Below are positions 26,486 through 34,825 of a DNA stretch of 64,000 bases, one piece after another. A program made the position numbers and the translations under genes. The DNA comes from Billgrantia desiderata. Lineage in GTDB: Bacteria > Pseudomonadota > Gammaproteobacteria > Pseudomonadales > Halomonadaceae. The stretch is from NCBI GenBank assembly GCA_011742915.1, contig JAAQTN010000008.1, positions 62,001 through 126,000 of the forward strand, in the 5' to 3' direction. Position 1 is the stretch's first letter. Each line of letters starts with the position of its first letter. The notes below the pieces were generated by a model. That model ran no database searches. It was not told the DNA's origin and saw nothing but the letters and a program-made list of their open reading frames with translations.

Positions 26486-27892
26486 TCAATAGACGATCTG
26501 CATCATGGGCGGCGGCGCCTCGTCGAGCAGCACGGCCAGACGCTTGAGCCCCTCTTCGAGGCGGGCAATGTCCTGCTCGGCGCCAAGGCTCACCCGGATG
26601 CGCCTGGGCGGCGGGGTCTGCTCCACCATGAACGGCACCGCCGTGGTGATGGCCAGTCCCTCCTGTTCCGCCTGCTGCTGCAGCTCCTCGGCGCGCCAGG
26701 CGTCGGGCAGGGAAATCCACACGTGCAGGCTGGTGGGGCGTGACTCCAGGGCATGATGGCCGAGCAGGCGCTGGGCAAGCTGCTGACGTTCGCCCAGCAG
26801 GCTGCGCTGTTCGGCAGCCAGGGTCTCGACGGTGCCGTCGGCCAGCCAGCGGTCGGCGATCTCGAAGATCAGCGGCGTTGCCATCCAGGTGGTCGCACGC
26901 ATGCGCGGCAGCACATGGTGCAGCTGGCCGCGCGGCACGGTGAGGTAGCCGGCACGCAGGCCCGGCACGGTGACCTTGGTCAGGCTGGTGACGTGGAAGC
27001 TCAACTGCGGGATGCGCGCCGCGACGGGGGTGAATCCCGGGGCTTCCAGCAGCGCATGCACGTCGTCCTCGATCAGCCACACCCGGTGTCGCGCCAGCAC
27101 CTCGGCCACGGCGTCGCGGCGCGCCTCGCTCATGGTCGCTCCGGTGGGGTTGAGCTGGGTCGGGGTCAGGTAGAGCGCGCGCGGCTTGAAGCGCTGGCAG
27201 GCCAGCTCCAGCGCTTCCGGCACGATGCCCTCGGCGTCGATGGCGATGCCGCGCAGCTGGAATCCCAGCGTGCGCGACAGGGCGATCAGGCCGTGATCGG
27301 TGAGCGCCTCGGTCAGCACCAGGTCGCCGTGCTGCACTACGCTGGAAATCGCCAGCATCAGTCCGTGGGCGGCGCCGTTGCAGAGAATGCGGTCGTCCAT
27401 CTCGCCGGGTACGTGCAGGCGCGACTGCAGCCAGGCGCTGGCGCGCTCGCGCTGGTGAGCGAGGCCGGCGATGGGGCGGCAGGCGCTGATCACTTCGGGG
27501 CTGGCCAGTTCGGCCAGCTCGGCCAGGGTGTGGCGAAAACGCAAATGATGGCTCGGTGGGCATACCGGGTGGGCGATCGACAGATCGATCAGCGGGCTCT
27601 CGTGACGTGCTTCGTGACCACGCAGATAGGCCGACTCGCGGGCGTCGTCCAGCGCATTGATCCAGGTGCCGCTGCCCACCCGGGCTTGCACCAGTCCCAT
27701 CCTCTCGGCCTGGGCATAGGCCCGTGACACGGTCTGGACGCTGACCCCCAGACTCTCGGCCAGTTGGCGATGGGGCGGCAACCGGGTGCCGGGCACGAGT
27801 TCACCCTGGCGCACCGCTTCCGAGAGAGCGCGAGCGATGGCCAAATACTTGGGGCCCGTATCCGTCAGGTACGGGGTTAGGTCAATCGTCAT
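26486..27892 (-). CDS. enuR: MocR/GntR-family PLP-binding regulator, EnuR candidate
   Basis: The 468-residue chimeric regulator has an N-terminal GntR winged helix (about residues 15-80, LPPHRQLAESLGVSVQTVSRAYAQAE). Fused to it is a type-I aminotransferase-like domain with the PLP lysine Lys306 in SLTKVTVPGLRAGY and LTPTQLNPTGATMSEARR. It is divergently transcribed from doeA. EnuR of marine Proteobacteria is a MocR protein that represses ectoine-catabolic genes and senses diaminobutyrate-type intermediates through PLP bound at a similarly placed lysine (Lys302 as I recall). Position and architecture make this the likely ectoine-responsive regulator. PdxR or another MocR paralogue is the alternative. 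The gene symbol is an inference from context. Confidence 0.75.
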   Translation of the reverse strand: MTIDLTPYLTDTGPKYLAIARALSEAVRQGELVPGTRLPPHRQLAESLGVSVQTVSRAYAQAERMGLVQARVGSGTWINALDDARESAYLRGHEARHESPLIDLSIAHPVCPPSHHLRFRHTLAELAELASPEVISACRPIAGLAHQRERASAWLQSRLHVPGEMDDRILCNGAAHGLMLAISSVVQHGDLVLTEALTDHGLIALSRTLGFQLRGIAIDAEGIVPEALELACQRFKPRALYLTPTQLNPTGATMSEARRDAVAEVLARHRVWLIEDDVHALLEAPGFTPVAARIPQLSFHVTSLTKVTVPGLRAGYLTVPRGQLHHVLPRMRATTWMATPLIFEIADRWLADGTVETLAAEQRSLLGERQQLAQRLLGHHALESRPTSLHVWISLPDAWRAEELQQQAEQEGLAITTAVPFMVEQTPPPRRIRVSLGAEQDIARLEEGLKRLAVLLDEAPPPMMQIVY

Positions 27893-27961
27893 GATTCAAT
27901 AAAGCCTTTGACCGCCAGCCAAGGGGGGATGCTACTATCAGCTTAGCGGCATTGAACTGGG

Positions 27962-27997
27962 ATTGTCATGTTTTCCGCCAAAATCGATCATGACAAT
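27962..27997. promoter_or_regulatory. Inverted repeat in the enuR-doeA divergent promoter region
   Basis: ATTGTCATG (27962-27970) and its perfect complement CATGACAAT (27989-27997) are separated by 18 bp, giving a centre-to-centre distance of 27 bp. The 213-bp intergenic region separates the MocR regulator from doeA. A promoter-like pair TTGACC/TACTAT (27908-27938, 19-nt spacer) lies upstream. The repeat is the best candidate operator for the MocR protein. Confidence 0.5.
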
Positions 27998-28105
27998 TTT
28001 GGGCCGGTCCTTTCACCCCTGACCGCGATGACCGACTATCCGATGGCCCGGCTTTCTTCTGCAGCGAAGAGGGCCGGTTCTTGGTGATTTTATGGCGAGT
28101 GGCCC

Positions 28106-29305
28106 ATGACTCAGGTATCCCTGTCCTTCACTCGTGAGGAATATGCCAGCCGGCTGTGGAAGGTGCGGGCCGAAATGGCCAGTCGAGGGATCGACGTGCT
28201 GGTGATCAGTGACCCGTCCAACATGGCCTGGCTGACGGGCTATGATGGCTGGTCCTTCTACGTGCACCAGTGCGTGCTGGTGGGGCTGGAGGGCGAACCG
28301 GTGTGGTACGGCCGGCGCATGGACGCCAATGGGGCGCTGCGCACCTGCTGGATCGATCCGGACAACATCACCTACTACCCCGACTACTACGTCCAGAACC
28401 CGGACATGCACCCCATGGATTACCTGGCCCAGTCGATCATGCCCGATCGCGGCTGGCATCAGGGCGTGGTAGGGCTGGAGATGGACAACTACTACTTCTC
28501 GGCCAAGGCCTACCAGAGCCTGCTGCGCGAACTGCCCCATGCGCGCTTCATGGACGCCAACTCGCTGGTCAACTGGTGCCGTGCGATCAAGTCGCCCCAG
28601 GAGATCGCCTACATGCGGGTCGCAGGCAAGATCGTCGAGGGCATGCACTCTCGCATTCTCGAGGTGATCGAGCCCGGCCTGCCCAAGAGCAAGCTGGTCT
28701 CGGAGATCTACCGTGTCGGTATCGAGGGCTGGGTCGACGAGAACGGCAAGGTGCACGGCGGCGACTACCCCGCCATCGTGCCCATGCTGCCCACCGGCAA
28801 GGATGCGGCGGCACCTCACCTGACCTGGGACGACACGCCGTTCCGCAAGGGGGAAGGGACCTTCTTCGAGATCGCCGGGGTGTTCAAGCGCTACCATGCG
28901 CCGCTGTCGCGCACGGTATTCCTGGGCCGGCCGCCGCGGGACTTCGTGCGTGCCGAGTCGGCGCTGCTCGAGGGTATCGAGAACGGCCTGGCCGTGGCCA
29001 AGCCCGGCAATCGCACCGCCGACATCGCCATGGCCCTGGGCGCGGCGATGGACAAGTACGGCTTCGACCGCGGCGGTGCCCGCTGCGGCTACCCCATCGG
29101 CATCAGCTACCCGCCGGACTGGGGCGAGCGCACCATGAGCCTGCGTCCCTCCGACGAGACCGTTCTCGAGCCGGGCATGACCTTTCACTTCATGCCGGGC
29201 CTGTGGCAGGACGACTGGGGGCTCGAGATTACCGAGAGCATTCTGATCACCGAGACCGGCTGCGAAGCGCTGGCCAATTTTCCGCGCCAGCTTTTCGTGC
29301 GTTGA
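28106..29305 (+). CDS. doeA: Ectoine hydrolase
   Basis: The 399-residue enzyme (same length as H. elongata DoeA) opens the tetrahydropyrimidine ring of ectoine to N-acetyl-2,4-diaminobutyrate, the first catabolic step. It has the two-domain creatinase/M24 'pita-bread' fold: an N-terminal creatinase-like domain (to about residue 160, WLTGYDGWSFYVHQC) and a C-terminal catalytic domain (EIAYMRVAGKIVEGMHSRI, FFEIAGVFKRYHAPLSRTV, MTFHFMPGLWQDDWGLEITES). A full metallopeptidase ligand set is not evident, as expected for a hydrolase of this subgroup. It precedes doeB and doeX. A divergent MocR gene and the inverted repeat upstream suggest inducible control. Cytosolic. Confidence 0.95.
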   Translation: MTQVSLSFTREEYASRLWKVRAEMASRGIDVLVISDPSNMAWLTGYDGWSFYVHQCVLVGLEGEPVWYGRRMDANGALRTCWIDPDNITYYPDYYVQNPDMHPMDYLAQSIMPDRGWHQGVVGLEMDNYYFSAKAYQSLLRELPHARFMDANSLVNWCRAIKSPQEIAYMRVAGKIVEGMHSRILEVIEPGLPKSKLVSEIYRVGIEGWVDENGKVHGGDYPAIVPMLPTGKDAAAPHLTWDDTPFRKGEGTFFEIAGVFKRYHAPLSRTVFLGRPPRDFVRAESALLEGIENGLAVAKPGNRTADIAMALGAAMDKYGFDRGGARCGYPIGISYPPDWGERTMSLRPSDETVLEPGMTFHFMPGLWQDDWGLEITESILITETGCEALANFPRQLFVR

Positions 29306-29315
29306 GCCCGGAGTA

Positions 29316-29448
29316 CAGCCAACGGCGGGGCGCCGGGGGCAAACCGAAGAGGAGGTCTTTTGCCAGGGAAGGCAAAAGTAGCGTACAGGGAAGTATTCAC
29401 AGCGCCTCCTCGCAGGTTTGCCGCCGGGCGAGCCCCGTGTCACGGCTG
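29316..29448. repeat. Palindromic intergenic element between doeA and doeB
   Basis: The 199-bp gap contains an imperfect inverted repeat whose arms (about 29316-29355 and 29404-29448) share GGCAAACC and GAGGAGG blocks in opposite orientation. Inside are a perfect 8-bp stem, CTTTTGCC (29357-29364) with 29371-29378, and the core TACAGGGAAGTATTCAC. The layout resembles dispersed repetitive intergenic elements that I associate with Halomonas and related genomes, but copy number cannot be tested here. It could attenuate doeB expression relative to doeA. Confidence 0.55.
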
Positions 29449-29504
29449 TAATGGCCCTGAGAATAGAATCGCGACAATCTGCACAAGAATATGGAGTGCA
29501 CCCA

Positions 29505-30518
29505 ATGACCAAGCGCCCAAGCCCTATTTCCGCTACCGTCGACTTCGACGCCGACGGCGTCCAGCACGGTTTCCTCAAGCTGCCGATCTCCACCGACGAG
29601 TCGGCCTGGGGGGCGGTGATGATTCCGGTGACCGTGGTCAAGAACGGCGAGGGCCCCACGGCGCTGCTGACCGGCGGCAACCACGGCGACGAGTACGAGG
29701 GCATCACTGCGCTGCTGAAGCTGTCGAGCTCGCTGCGTGCCGAGGACGTGAGCGGTCGCGTGATCATCGTGCCGATGATGAACATGCCGGCGGCCATGGC
29801 CGGCAAGCGCACCTCGCCGATGGATGGCGGCAACCTCAACCGCAGCTTTCCGGGCGACCCCGACGGCACGGTGACCGAGAAGATCGCCGACTACTTCACC
29901 CGGGTCATGACGCCGATGTGCGACGTGGTGCTCGACCTGCACTCCGGCGGGCGTACCCTGGACATCATTCCCTTCGGCGCCTCCCACGTGCTCGACGATC
30001 CCGAGCAGCAGCGCCAGGCGCTGGAGGGCGCCAAGGCGTTCGGCGCCCCCTACGCCATGATGATGTTCGAACTCGATGCCGCGGCGCTGTTCGATACCGC
30101 GGTGGAGAGTCAGGGCAAGATCTTCGTCGCCACCGAGCTGGGTGGTGGCGGCACCTCGACGCCCGAGAGTCTGGCCCTCACCGAGCGGGGCGTGCGCAAT
30201 TTCCTGATCCACTTCGGCCTGCTTCAGGGCAAGGTGGAGATGCCCGCCGAGCCGCAGGTCTATCTCGACATGCCCGACGCCAGTTGCTACGTGCAGAGCG
30301 AGCACAGCGGTCTGCTCGAGCTGACCCTGGCGCTGGGCGACAGGGTGGAGAAGGGCCAGGTGATCGCCCGCGTTTACGACATGACCCGCAGCGGTGCGGC
30401 ACCGGTCGAGTACCATGCCGGGCGTGACGGCATCCTGGCAGCGCGGCGTTTCCCCGCGCTGGTCAACATGGGTGACACCATTGCCGTGATTGCCGACGTG
30501 GTCGATTCCCTCGGCTGA
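29505..30518 (+). CDS. doeB: N-acetyl-L-2,4-diaminobutyrate deacetylase
   Basis: The 337-residue AstE/AspA-like zinc deacylase (M14 superfamily) removes acetate from the DoeA product to give 2,4-diaminobutyrate. Zinc ligands are visible as His60 and Glu63 in GGNHGDEYEG and His146 in DLHSGG. Substrate-binding residues are likely in GGNLNRSFPGD. The C-terminal beta domain carries the VEKGQVIARVYD biotinyl-like strand seen in this family. ATG 29505 is preceded by GGAG at 8 nt; the open frame extends upstream to 29418 into the palindromic element and is not used here. DoeA and DoeB homologues (EutD/EutE) form a complex in marine bacteria, so their adjacency fits. Confidence 0.95.
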   Translation: MTKRPSPISATVDFDADGVQHGFLKLPISTDESAWGAVMIPVTVVKNGEGPTALLTGGNHGDEYEGITALLKLSSSLRAEDVSGRVIIVPMMNMPAAMAGKRTSPMDGGNLNRSFPGDPDGTVTEKIADYFTRVMTPMCDVVLDLHSGGRTLDIIPFGASHVLDDPEQQRQALEGAKAFGAPYAMMMFELDAAALFDTAVESQGKIFVATELGGGGTSTPESLALTERGVRNFLIHFGLLQGKVEMPAEPQVYLDMPDASCYVQSEHSGLLELTLALGDRVEKGQVIARVYDMTRSGAAPVEYHAGRDGILAARRFPALVNMGDTIAVIADVVDSLG

Positions 30519-30572
30519 ATCCGCGTCGCTCTGCCGATGACAAGGCCGATCCGCCGTTAACAAGAGAAAACG

Positions 30573-31049
30573 ATGAAGCTCGATCGATACGACCTGAAGA
30601 TTCTCGAGATCCTGTCCCGCGATGGACGCATCACCAAGTCGAAGCTGGCCGAGGCCATCAACCTCTCGGTCAGCCCGTGCTGGGAGCGGGTGCGGCGGCT
30701 GGAGAAGGCCGGCATCATCGAGGGTTACGGTGCGCGCATCAATCCCGATGCGCTGGTCAAGCGCACCCCGGTGTGGGTGCAGATCGAGCTCAAGCAGCAC
30801 AATGCCGAGAGCTTCGCCCGCTTCGAGGCGCTGGTCCACGAAACCCCCGAGGTCACCGAATGCGTGGCGGTGGGCGGCGGGGTCGATTACCTGATGAAGG
30901 TCGAGGCCGACTCCGTCGATGCCTACCAGCGTCTCATCGACGCCTGGCTCACCTCGGACGTCGGCATCGAGCGCTATTTCACCTACATCGTGACCAAGGC
31001 GGTCAAACGCCCCGCGCCGGGCCTGGCGCGGAGCGACTTTCTCAGTTGA
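30573..31049 (+). CDS. doeX: Lrp/AsnC-family regulator DoeX
   Basis: The 158-residue regulator has an N-terminal helix-turn-helix (DGRITKSKLAEAINLSVSPCWERVRRLEKAGII) and a C-terminal RAM ligand-binding domain (VTECVAVGGGVDYLMKVEADSVDAYQRLI). DoeX in H. elongata lies directly after doeAB and binds upstream DNA of the doe genes; position and length here agree. With the MocR gene upstream, this locus appears to have two dedicated regulators. It follows doeB by 54 nt and is probably part of the doeABX transcript. Diaminobutyrate or a related amino acid is the plausible effector, by inference. Confidence 0.92.
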   Translation: MKLDRYDLKILEILSRDGRITKSKLAEAINLSVSPCWERVRRLEKAGIIEGYGARINPDALVKRTPVWVQIELKQHNAESFARFEALVHETPEVTECVAVGGGVDYLMKVEADSVDAYQRLIDAWLTSDVGIERYFTYIVTKAVKRPAPGLARSDFLS

Positions 31050-31090
31050 TTTAGGCTGGAGCCGCTGCTGGCGCGGTCTCCAACGCGAAC

Positions 31091-31157
31091 TCAACGTTGA
31101 TACCCTGAGTAGAATCATGGCATAAGCTAAAAGCGAGAGTGAGCCGACGGTTCACTC
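31091..31157. promoter_or_regulatory. Palindrome and hairpin upstream of the four-gene module
   Basis: The 196-bp gap after doeX holds the perfect palindrome TCAACGTTGA (31091-31100) and a stem-loop in which GAGTGAGCC (31137-31145) pairs with 31149-31157, allowing one G-U pair. The first may be an operator for the downstream module and the second a terminator for doeX or a leader hairpin. No U-tract follows. Confidence 0.35.
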
Positions 31158-31245
31158 AGCCGGGCGATCTTCCGGCATGTCATCGCGGTGCCGGACGAGT
31201 TGGTTAGCGCCCAGAGACAAGATCGCCTGACGTAGAGAGATGCCC

Positions 31246-32115
31246 ATGTCCTACTTCACCATTGCCGGGGTGCAGATGCAGGCCCTGCATCACGGTGACA
31301 ATACCGAGGCCATGCGCCACCGGGTCGACGCGCTGATGAGTCGCTTTCCCCAGGTGCAGATGGTTCTGTTCAGCGAGCTGATGCCGCTCGGCGCTTCGCC
31401 ACACCACGCCCACCCATTGCCCAGCCATGTCGAGCAGTTCTTCTGCCAGCTCGCCGAGCAGTACCGTATCTGGCTGATTCCCGGCTCCATGTTCGAACGC
31501 ACCGAGAGCGGTATCTACAACACCTTGTCGGTGATCGATCCGAGCGGCCAGGTGGTGGCGCGTTACCGCAAGATGTTCCCCTTCCGCCCCTACGAGGCCG
31601 GCGTGGAGAGCGGCACGGAGTTCGTCGTCTTCGACGTGCCCAACGTCGGTCGTTTCGGTGTGTCGATCTGCTACGACATGTGGTTCCCCGAGACCACCCG
31701 AACCCTGGCCGCCATGGGCGCCGAGGTGATTCTACACCCCACCATGACCGATACCATCGACCGCGACATCGAGCTTTCCATCGCCCGCACCAACGCCGCG
31801 GTCAACCAGTGCTACTTCTTCGACATCAACGGTGCCGGCGCCCTCGGCAACGGCCGTTCCATCGTGGTGGGCCCCTCTGGCGACGTGATCCATCAGGCCG
31901 GCACCGGTGAGGAGATCATGCCCATCGAGGTCGACTTCAGTCGGGTGCGGCGCGAGCGCGAGACGGGCCTGCGCGGCCTGGGGCAACCGCTCAAGAGCTT
32001 CCGCGACCGTCAGGTGGATTTCTCGGTCTACCGCTTCGAGCATGGTCCCTCGCCGTTTCTTGCCAGCCTGGGGCCGCTGGCCAAGCCGCAGCGCACCGAT
32101 ATCGAAGAGTATTGA
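31246..32115 (+). CDS. Nitrilase-superfamily carbon-nitrogen hydrolase (amidase)
   Basis: This 289-residue cytosolic hydrolase has the full Glu-Lys-Cys triad: Glu44 in LFSELMPLG, Lys109 in ARYRKMFPF and Cys142 in VSICYDMWFPE. The GRSIVVGPSGDVI segment is the usual C-terminal sheet. Family members hydrolyse linear amides such as N-carbamoylputrescine, omega-amides or formamide. The substrate here is unknown. ATG 31246 has GAGAG 6 nt upstream; ATG 31240 overlaps that site. It is the first gene of a four-gene set (31246-37603) lying between doeX and doeC. Activity on an amide made or consumed by the following ligase and Ntn enzyme is an inference from gene order. Confidence 0.88.
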   Translation: MSYFTIAGVQMQALHHGDNTEAMRHRVDALMSRFPQVQMVLFSELMPLGASPHHAHPLPSHVEQFFCQLAEQYRIWLIPGSMFERTESGIYNTLSVIDPSGQVVARYRKMFPFRPYEAGVESGTEFVVFDVPNVGRFGVSICYDMWFPETTRTLAAMGAEVILHPTMTDTIDRDIELSIARTNAAVNQCYFFDINGAGALGNGRSIVVGPSGDVIHQAGTGEEIMPIEVDFSRVRRERETGLRGLGQPLKSFRDRQVDFSVYRFEHGPSPFLASLGPLAKPQRTDIEEY

Positions 32116-32264
32116 CCCTTCAGGAGGTCGTCATGCGGGAGTTCCTGTTGCGCCTGATTCGGCTGTTGCAGCGGAGCTTCCCGTCGCGGGGCTCCACTGC
32201 GGCATTGGCCGCCGGTACAGGCCGCGCCGATGCTATCCCTTCCGTCATCGATGGAGCGAAAACA

Positions 32265-33737
32265 ATGAACAAGATCAACAACATTGCCGACGTTCGCCGT
32301 CATTTTCGCAACAACAAGGAGCCGGTCTACTTCATCTCGGCGACCAACTTCAACCTGCTCGGTATCGGCGACTGGGTGGGCAACTTCCGGCACATCAACT
32401 ACATCGACTGCTTCGACGGTCAGCAGCGCAACGTCTTCGTGCCCAAGGAGAAATTCCCGCGCGACTTCGAGAGCATCGAGGACATCAACAACTACCTGCT
32501 CGAACACAAGGAGGTGATCGACTTCATCCAGTCGCGGGCCAGCGGCGACGATGCCGGGGTAGCCGCCTTCCTGATGTTCGACGAGCATACCGAGGAGATC
32601 TGCCGGCAGCTCGGCCTGCGGGTCGCCTTCCCGCCGGCGGAGCTGCGCTCGCGCATGGACAACAAGATCGAGACGGTACGTATCGGCAACAAGGCCGGAG
32701 TGCCCAGCGTGCCCAACGTGCTGGCTAGGGTCGGCAGCTACCAGGAGTTGCTCGAGGTCAGCCGTGAGCTGGGCGACGACCTGGTGGTGCAGACCGCCTA
32801 CGGCGACTCCGGTCACACCACCTTCTTCATCGCCAGCGAAGACGACTACTACAAGCACGCCGAGGAGATCGAGGCCGAGCCCGAGGTCAAGATCATGAAG
32901 CGCATCAACTGCCGCGGCTCGGCCATCGAGGCCTGCGCCACCCGCTGCGGCACCGTGGTGGGGCCGTTGATGACCGAACTGGTGGGCTTCAAGTCGTTGA
33001 CTCCCTACAAGGGCGGCTGGTGCGGCAACGAGATGTTCGCCGGCGCCTTCAGCCAGGAGATCCGCGACAAGGCCCGCGAATACACCTTCAAGTTCGGCGA
33101 GGCCCTGCGCGAAGAAGGCTACCGCGGCTACTTCGAGCTCGACTTCCTGATCGACATGGACAACGGCGAGGTCTACCTGGGCGAACTCAACCCGCGGGTC
33201 ACCGGCGCCAGCTCGCTGACCAACGTGGCGGCCTTCGCCCACTCCGACATCCCGCTGTTCCTGTTCCACCTGCTGGAGTTCTCCGACGTCGAGTTCGATC
33301 TCGACATCGAGGAGATCAACGAGCGCTGGTCGCACCCCGACAGCGTCGACAGCTGGAGCCAGCTGGTGATCAAGCACACCGACGAGAGCGTCGATCTGCT
33401 CACCCGGGCGCCGCGTACCGGGGTGTGGACGCTGGGCGCGGACAACCGCATCGCCTATGACCACTACAGCTATCACCCCCATGCCGCCGAGAACGAGCGC
33501 GAGGCCTTCTTCCTGCGTATCAGCGGGCCGGGCGACTTCCGCTACGAGGGCGCCGACCTGGGCATCCTGATCACCCGGGGTCGCCTGATGGACGACGACT
33601 TCCAGCTCACCGAGCGGGCCAAGGCCTGGATCGAGGGCATTCGCGGCGAATACGCCGGCCAGCCGCTGCAGGACCCGCTGGTGGAGGAGGTCGCGGTGAG
33701 TCACGCCATCGGCGGCGGCAACTTCAAGATCCTATGA
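32265..33737 (+). CDS. ATP-grasp ligase of unknown substrate
   Basis: The 490-residue protein has an ATP-grasp fold. Nucleotide-binding lysines are likely in MDNKIETVRIGNKAGVPSVP and EVKIMKRINCRGSA, with a glycine-rich loop region AYGDSGHTTFFI. Metal ligands and the catalytic end lie in GYFELDFLID and YLGELNPRVTGASSLT, the pattern of carboxylate-amine ligases and biotin-carboxylase-like enzymes. It lacks a biotin carrier domain. It should activate a carboxylate as an acyl phosphate and join it to an amine or amino acid. ATG 32265 has GGAG 8 nt upstream. An in-frame ATG at 32133 with a much stronger AGGAGG site would add 44 basic, low-complexity residues. The stop overlaps the next gene (ATGA), so ligase and C45 enzyme are coupled. 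Confidence 0.82.
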   Translation: MNKINNIADVRRHFRNNKEPVYFISATNFNLLGIGDWVGNFRHINYIDCFDGQQRNVFVPKEKFPRDFESIEDINNYLLEHKEVIDFIQSRASGDDAGVAAFLMFDEHTEEICRQLGLRVAFPPAELRSRMDNKIETVRIGNKAGVPSVPNVLARVGSYQELLEVSRELGDDLVVQTAYGDSGHTTFFIASEDDYYKHAEEIEAEPEVKIMKRINCRGSAIEACATRCGTVVGPLMTELVGFKSLTPYKGGWCGNEMFAGAFSQEIRDKAREYTFKFGEALREEGYRGYFELDFLIDMDNGEVYLGELNPRVTGASSLTNVAAFAHSDIPLFLFHLLEFSDVEFDLDIEEINERWSHPDSVDSWSQLVIKHTDESVDLLTRAPRTGVWTLGADNRIAYDHYSYHPHAAENEREAFFLRISGPGDFRYEGADLGILITRGRLMDDDFQLTERAKAWIEGIRGEYAGQPLQDPLVEEVAVSHAIGGGNFKIL

Positions 33738-34762
33738 ACGGCGAAGTCGAGCGGCACCACCAGGCGCGGCGAGGGGAGATGGAGAAAGCGCTGGTCTTTC
33801 GTACCCTGCAGGAGGAGACGCCGGGGCCCAAGTGGCGATCGCTGTTCGATTACCATTGGCCGGCCTACGAGGCGTGGTACCTGGCCGAGGGGGAGCGTGA
33901 GCGGCCGGGTTACCTGAGCTGCTACAACGCCCTGCGTCGGCACATGCCGGAACTGCTGGACACTTACCGGGCGCTGTGCGAGCTGGCCGGGGGCGGCGAT
34001 CTGGCGGCGCGCTTTCTCAGTCTCTACCAGCCGCCGCCGTACATCACCGGCTGTTCCCAGGCGGTGCTGGTGCGCCATGGCGCGCCGGTGCTGGCGCGCA
34101 ACTACGACTACCCGCCCGAGCTGTGCGAGGGCACGGTGCTGTACACCCGCTGGAACGGACGCGGCGTGATCGCCATGACCGACTGCCTGTGGGGCGTGCT
34201 GGATGGCATGAACGAGGCGGGGCTGGCCGTGTCGCTGGCCTTCGGCGGACGCAAGGCGGTGGGCGAGGGCTTCGGCGCGCCGATCATCCTGCGCTATCTG
34301 CTGGAGTTCTGCGACAGCGTGCCCCAGGCCGCCGAGGTGCTGGCCCGGGTGCCCAGCCACATGGCCTACAACGTCACCCTGACCGATGCCGCGGGACGCT
34401 ATGTCACGGCGATGATCGCCCCCGACCAGCGGGCCAGCATCCGCCGGGTGGCGGTGGCCACCAACCACCAGAAGAAGATCGAGTGGTACGCCCATGCACT
34501 GGCCTCGGAAACCCTGATCCGCGAGCGCCAGCTGTCGATCCTGGTGGACGACCCGGCCACCAGCGAGGCGCGCCTGCTCGACGCCTTCGCCGCACCGCCG
34601 TTGTTTCGCCGCGACTACGCACGCGGGCTCGGCACCATCTACACCGCCGCCTACTGGCCGCTGTCGGGACGGATCAGCTATCGCTGGCCGCAGCAGCGTC
34701 TGGAACTGGCCTTCGAGCATTTTCCCGAACAGCAGTTGAGGGTCCGTTACGGCCCCAGGTAG
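33734..34762 (+). CDS. C45-family Ntn hydrolase/acyltransferase
   Basis: The 342-residue protein resembles the acyl-CoA:isopenicillin-N/6-APA acyltransferase family. The likely autoprocessing site is Gly106-Cys107 in PPYITGCSQAVL, where Cys107 would become the N-terminal nucleophile. Downstream segments LARNYDYPPE and AMTDCLWGVLDGMNEAGLAVSLAFGGR are typical of the Ntn core. Such enzymes hydrolyse or transfer acyl groups on amides and peptides. It starts within the stop codon of the ATP-grasp gene, so the two products probably act consecutively on one molecule. No signal peptide is visible. Conjugate formation followed by acyl transfer or release is plausible; nothing in the sequence fixes the substrate. 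Confidence 0.8.
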   Translation: MNGEVERHHQARRGEMEKALVFRTLQEETPGPKWRSLFDYHWPAYEAWYLAEGERERPGYLSCYNALRRHMPELLDTYRALCELAGGGDLAARFLSLYQPPPYITGCSQAVLVRHGAPVLARNYDYPPELCEGTVLYTRWNGRGVIAMTDCLWGVLDGMNEAGLAVSLAFGGRKAVGEGFGAPIILRYLLEFCDSVPQAAEVLARVPSHMAYNVTLTDAAGRYVTAMIAPDQRASIRRVAVATNHQKKIEWYAHALASETLIRERQLSILVDDPATSEARLLDAFAAPPLFRRDYARGLGTIYTAAYWPLSGRISYRWPQQRLELAFEHFPEQQLRVRYGPR

Positions 34763-34825
34763 CGTAGCCGCGGTATCGCGCAGGCGCCGCGGGAACAATA
34801 ACGACAAAGAGGGATGGGTGTCGCC

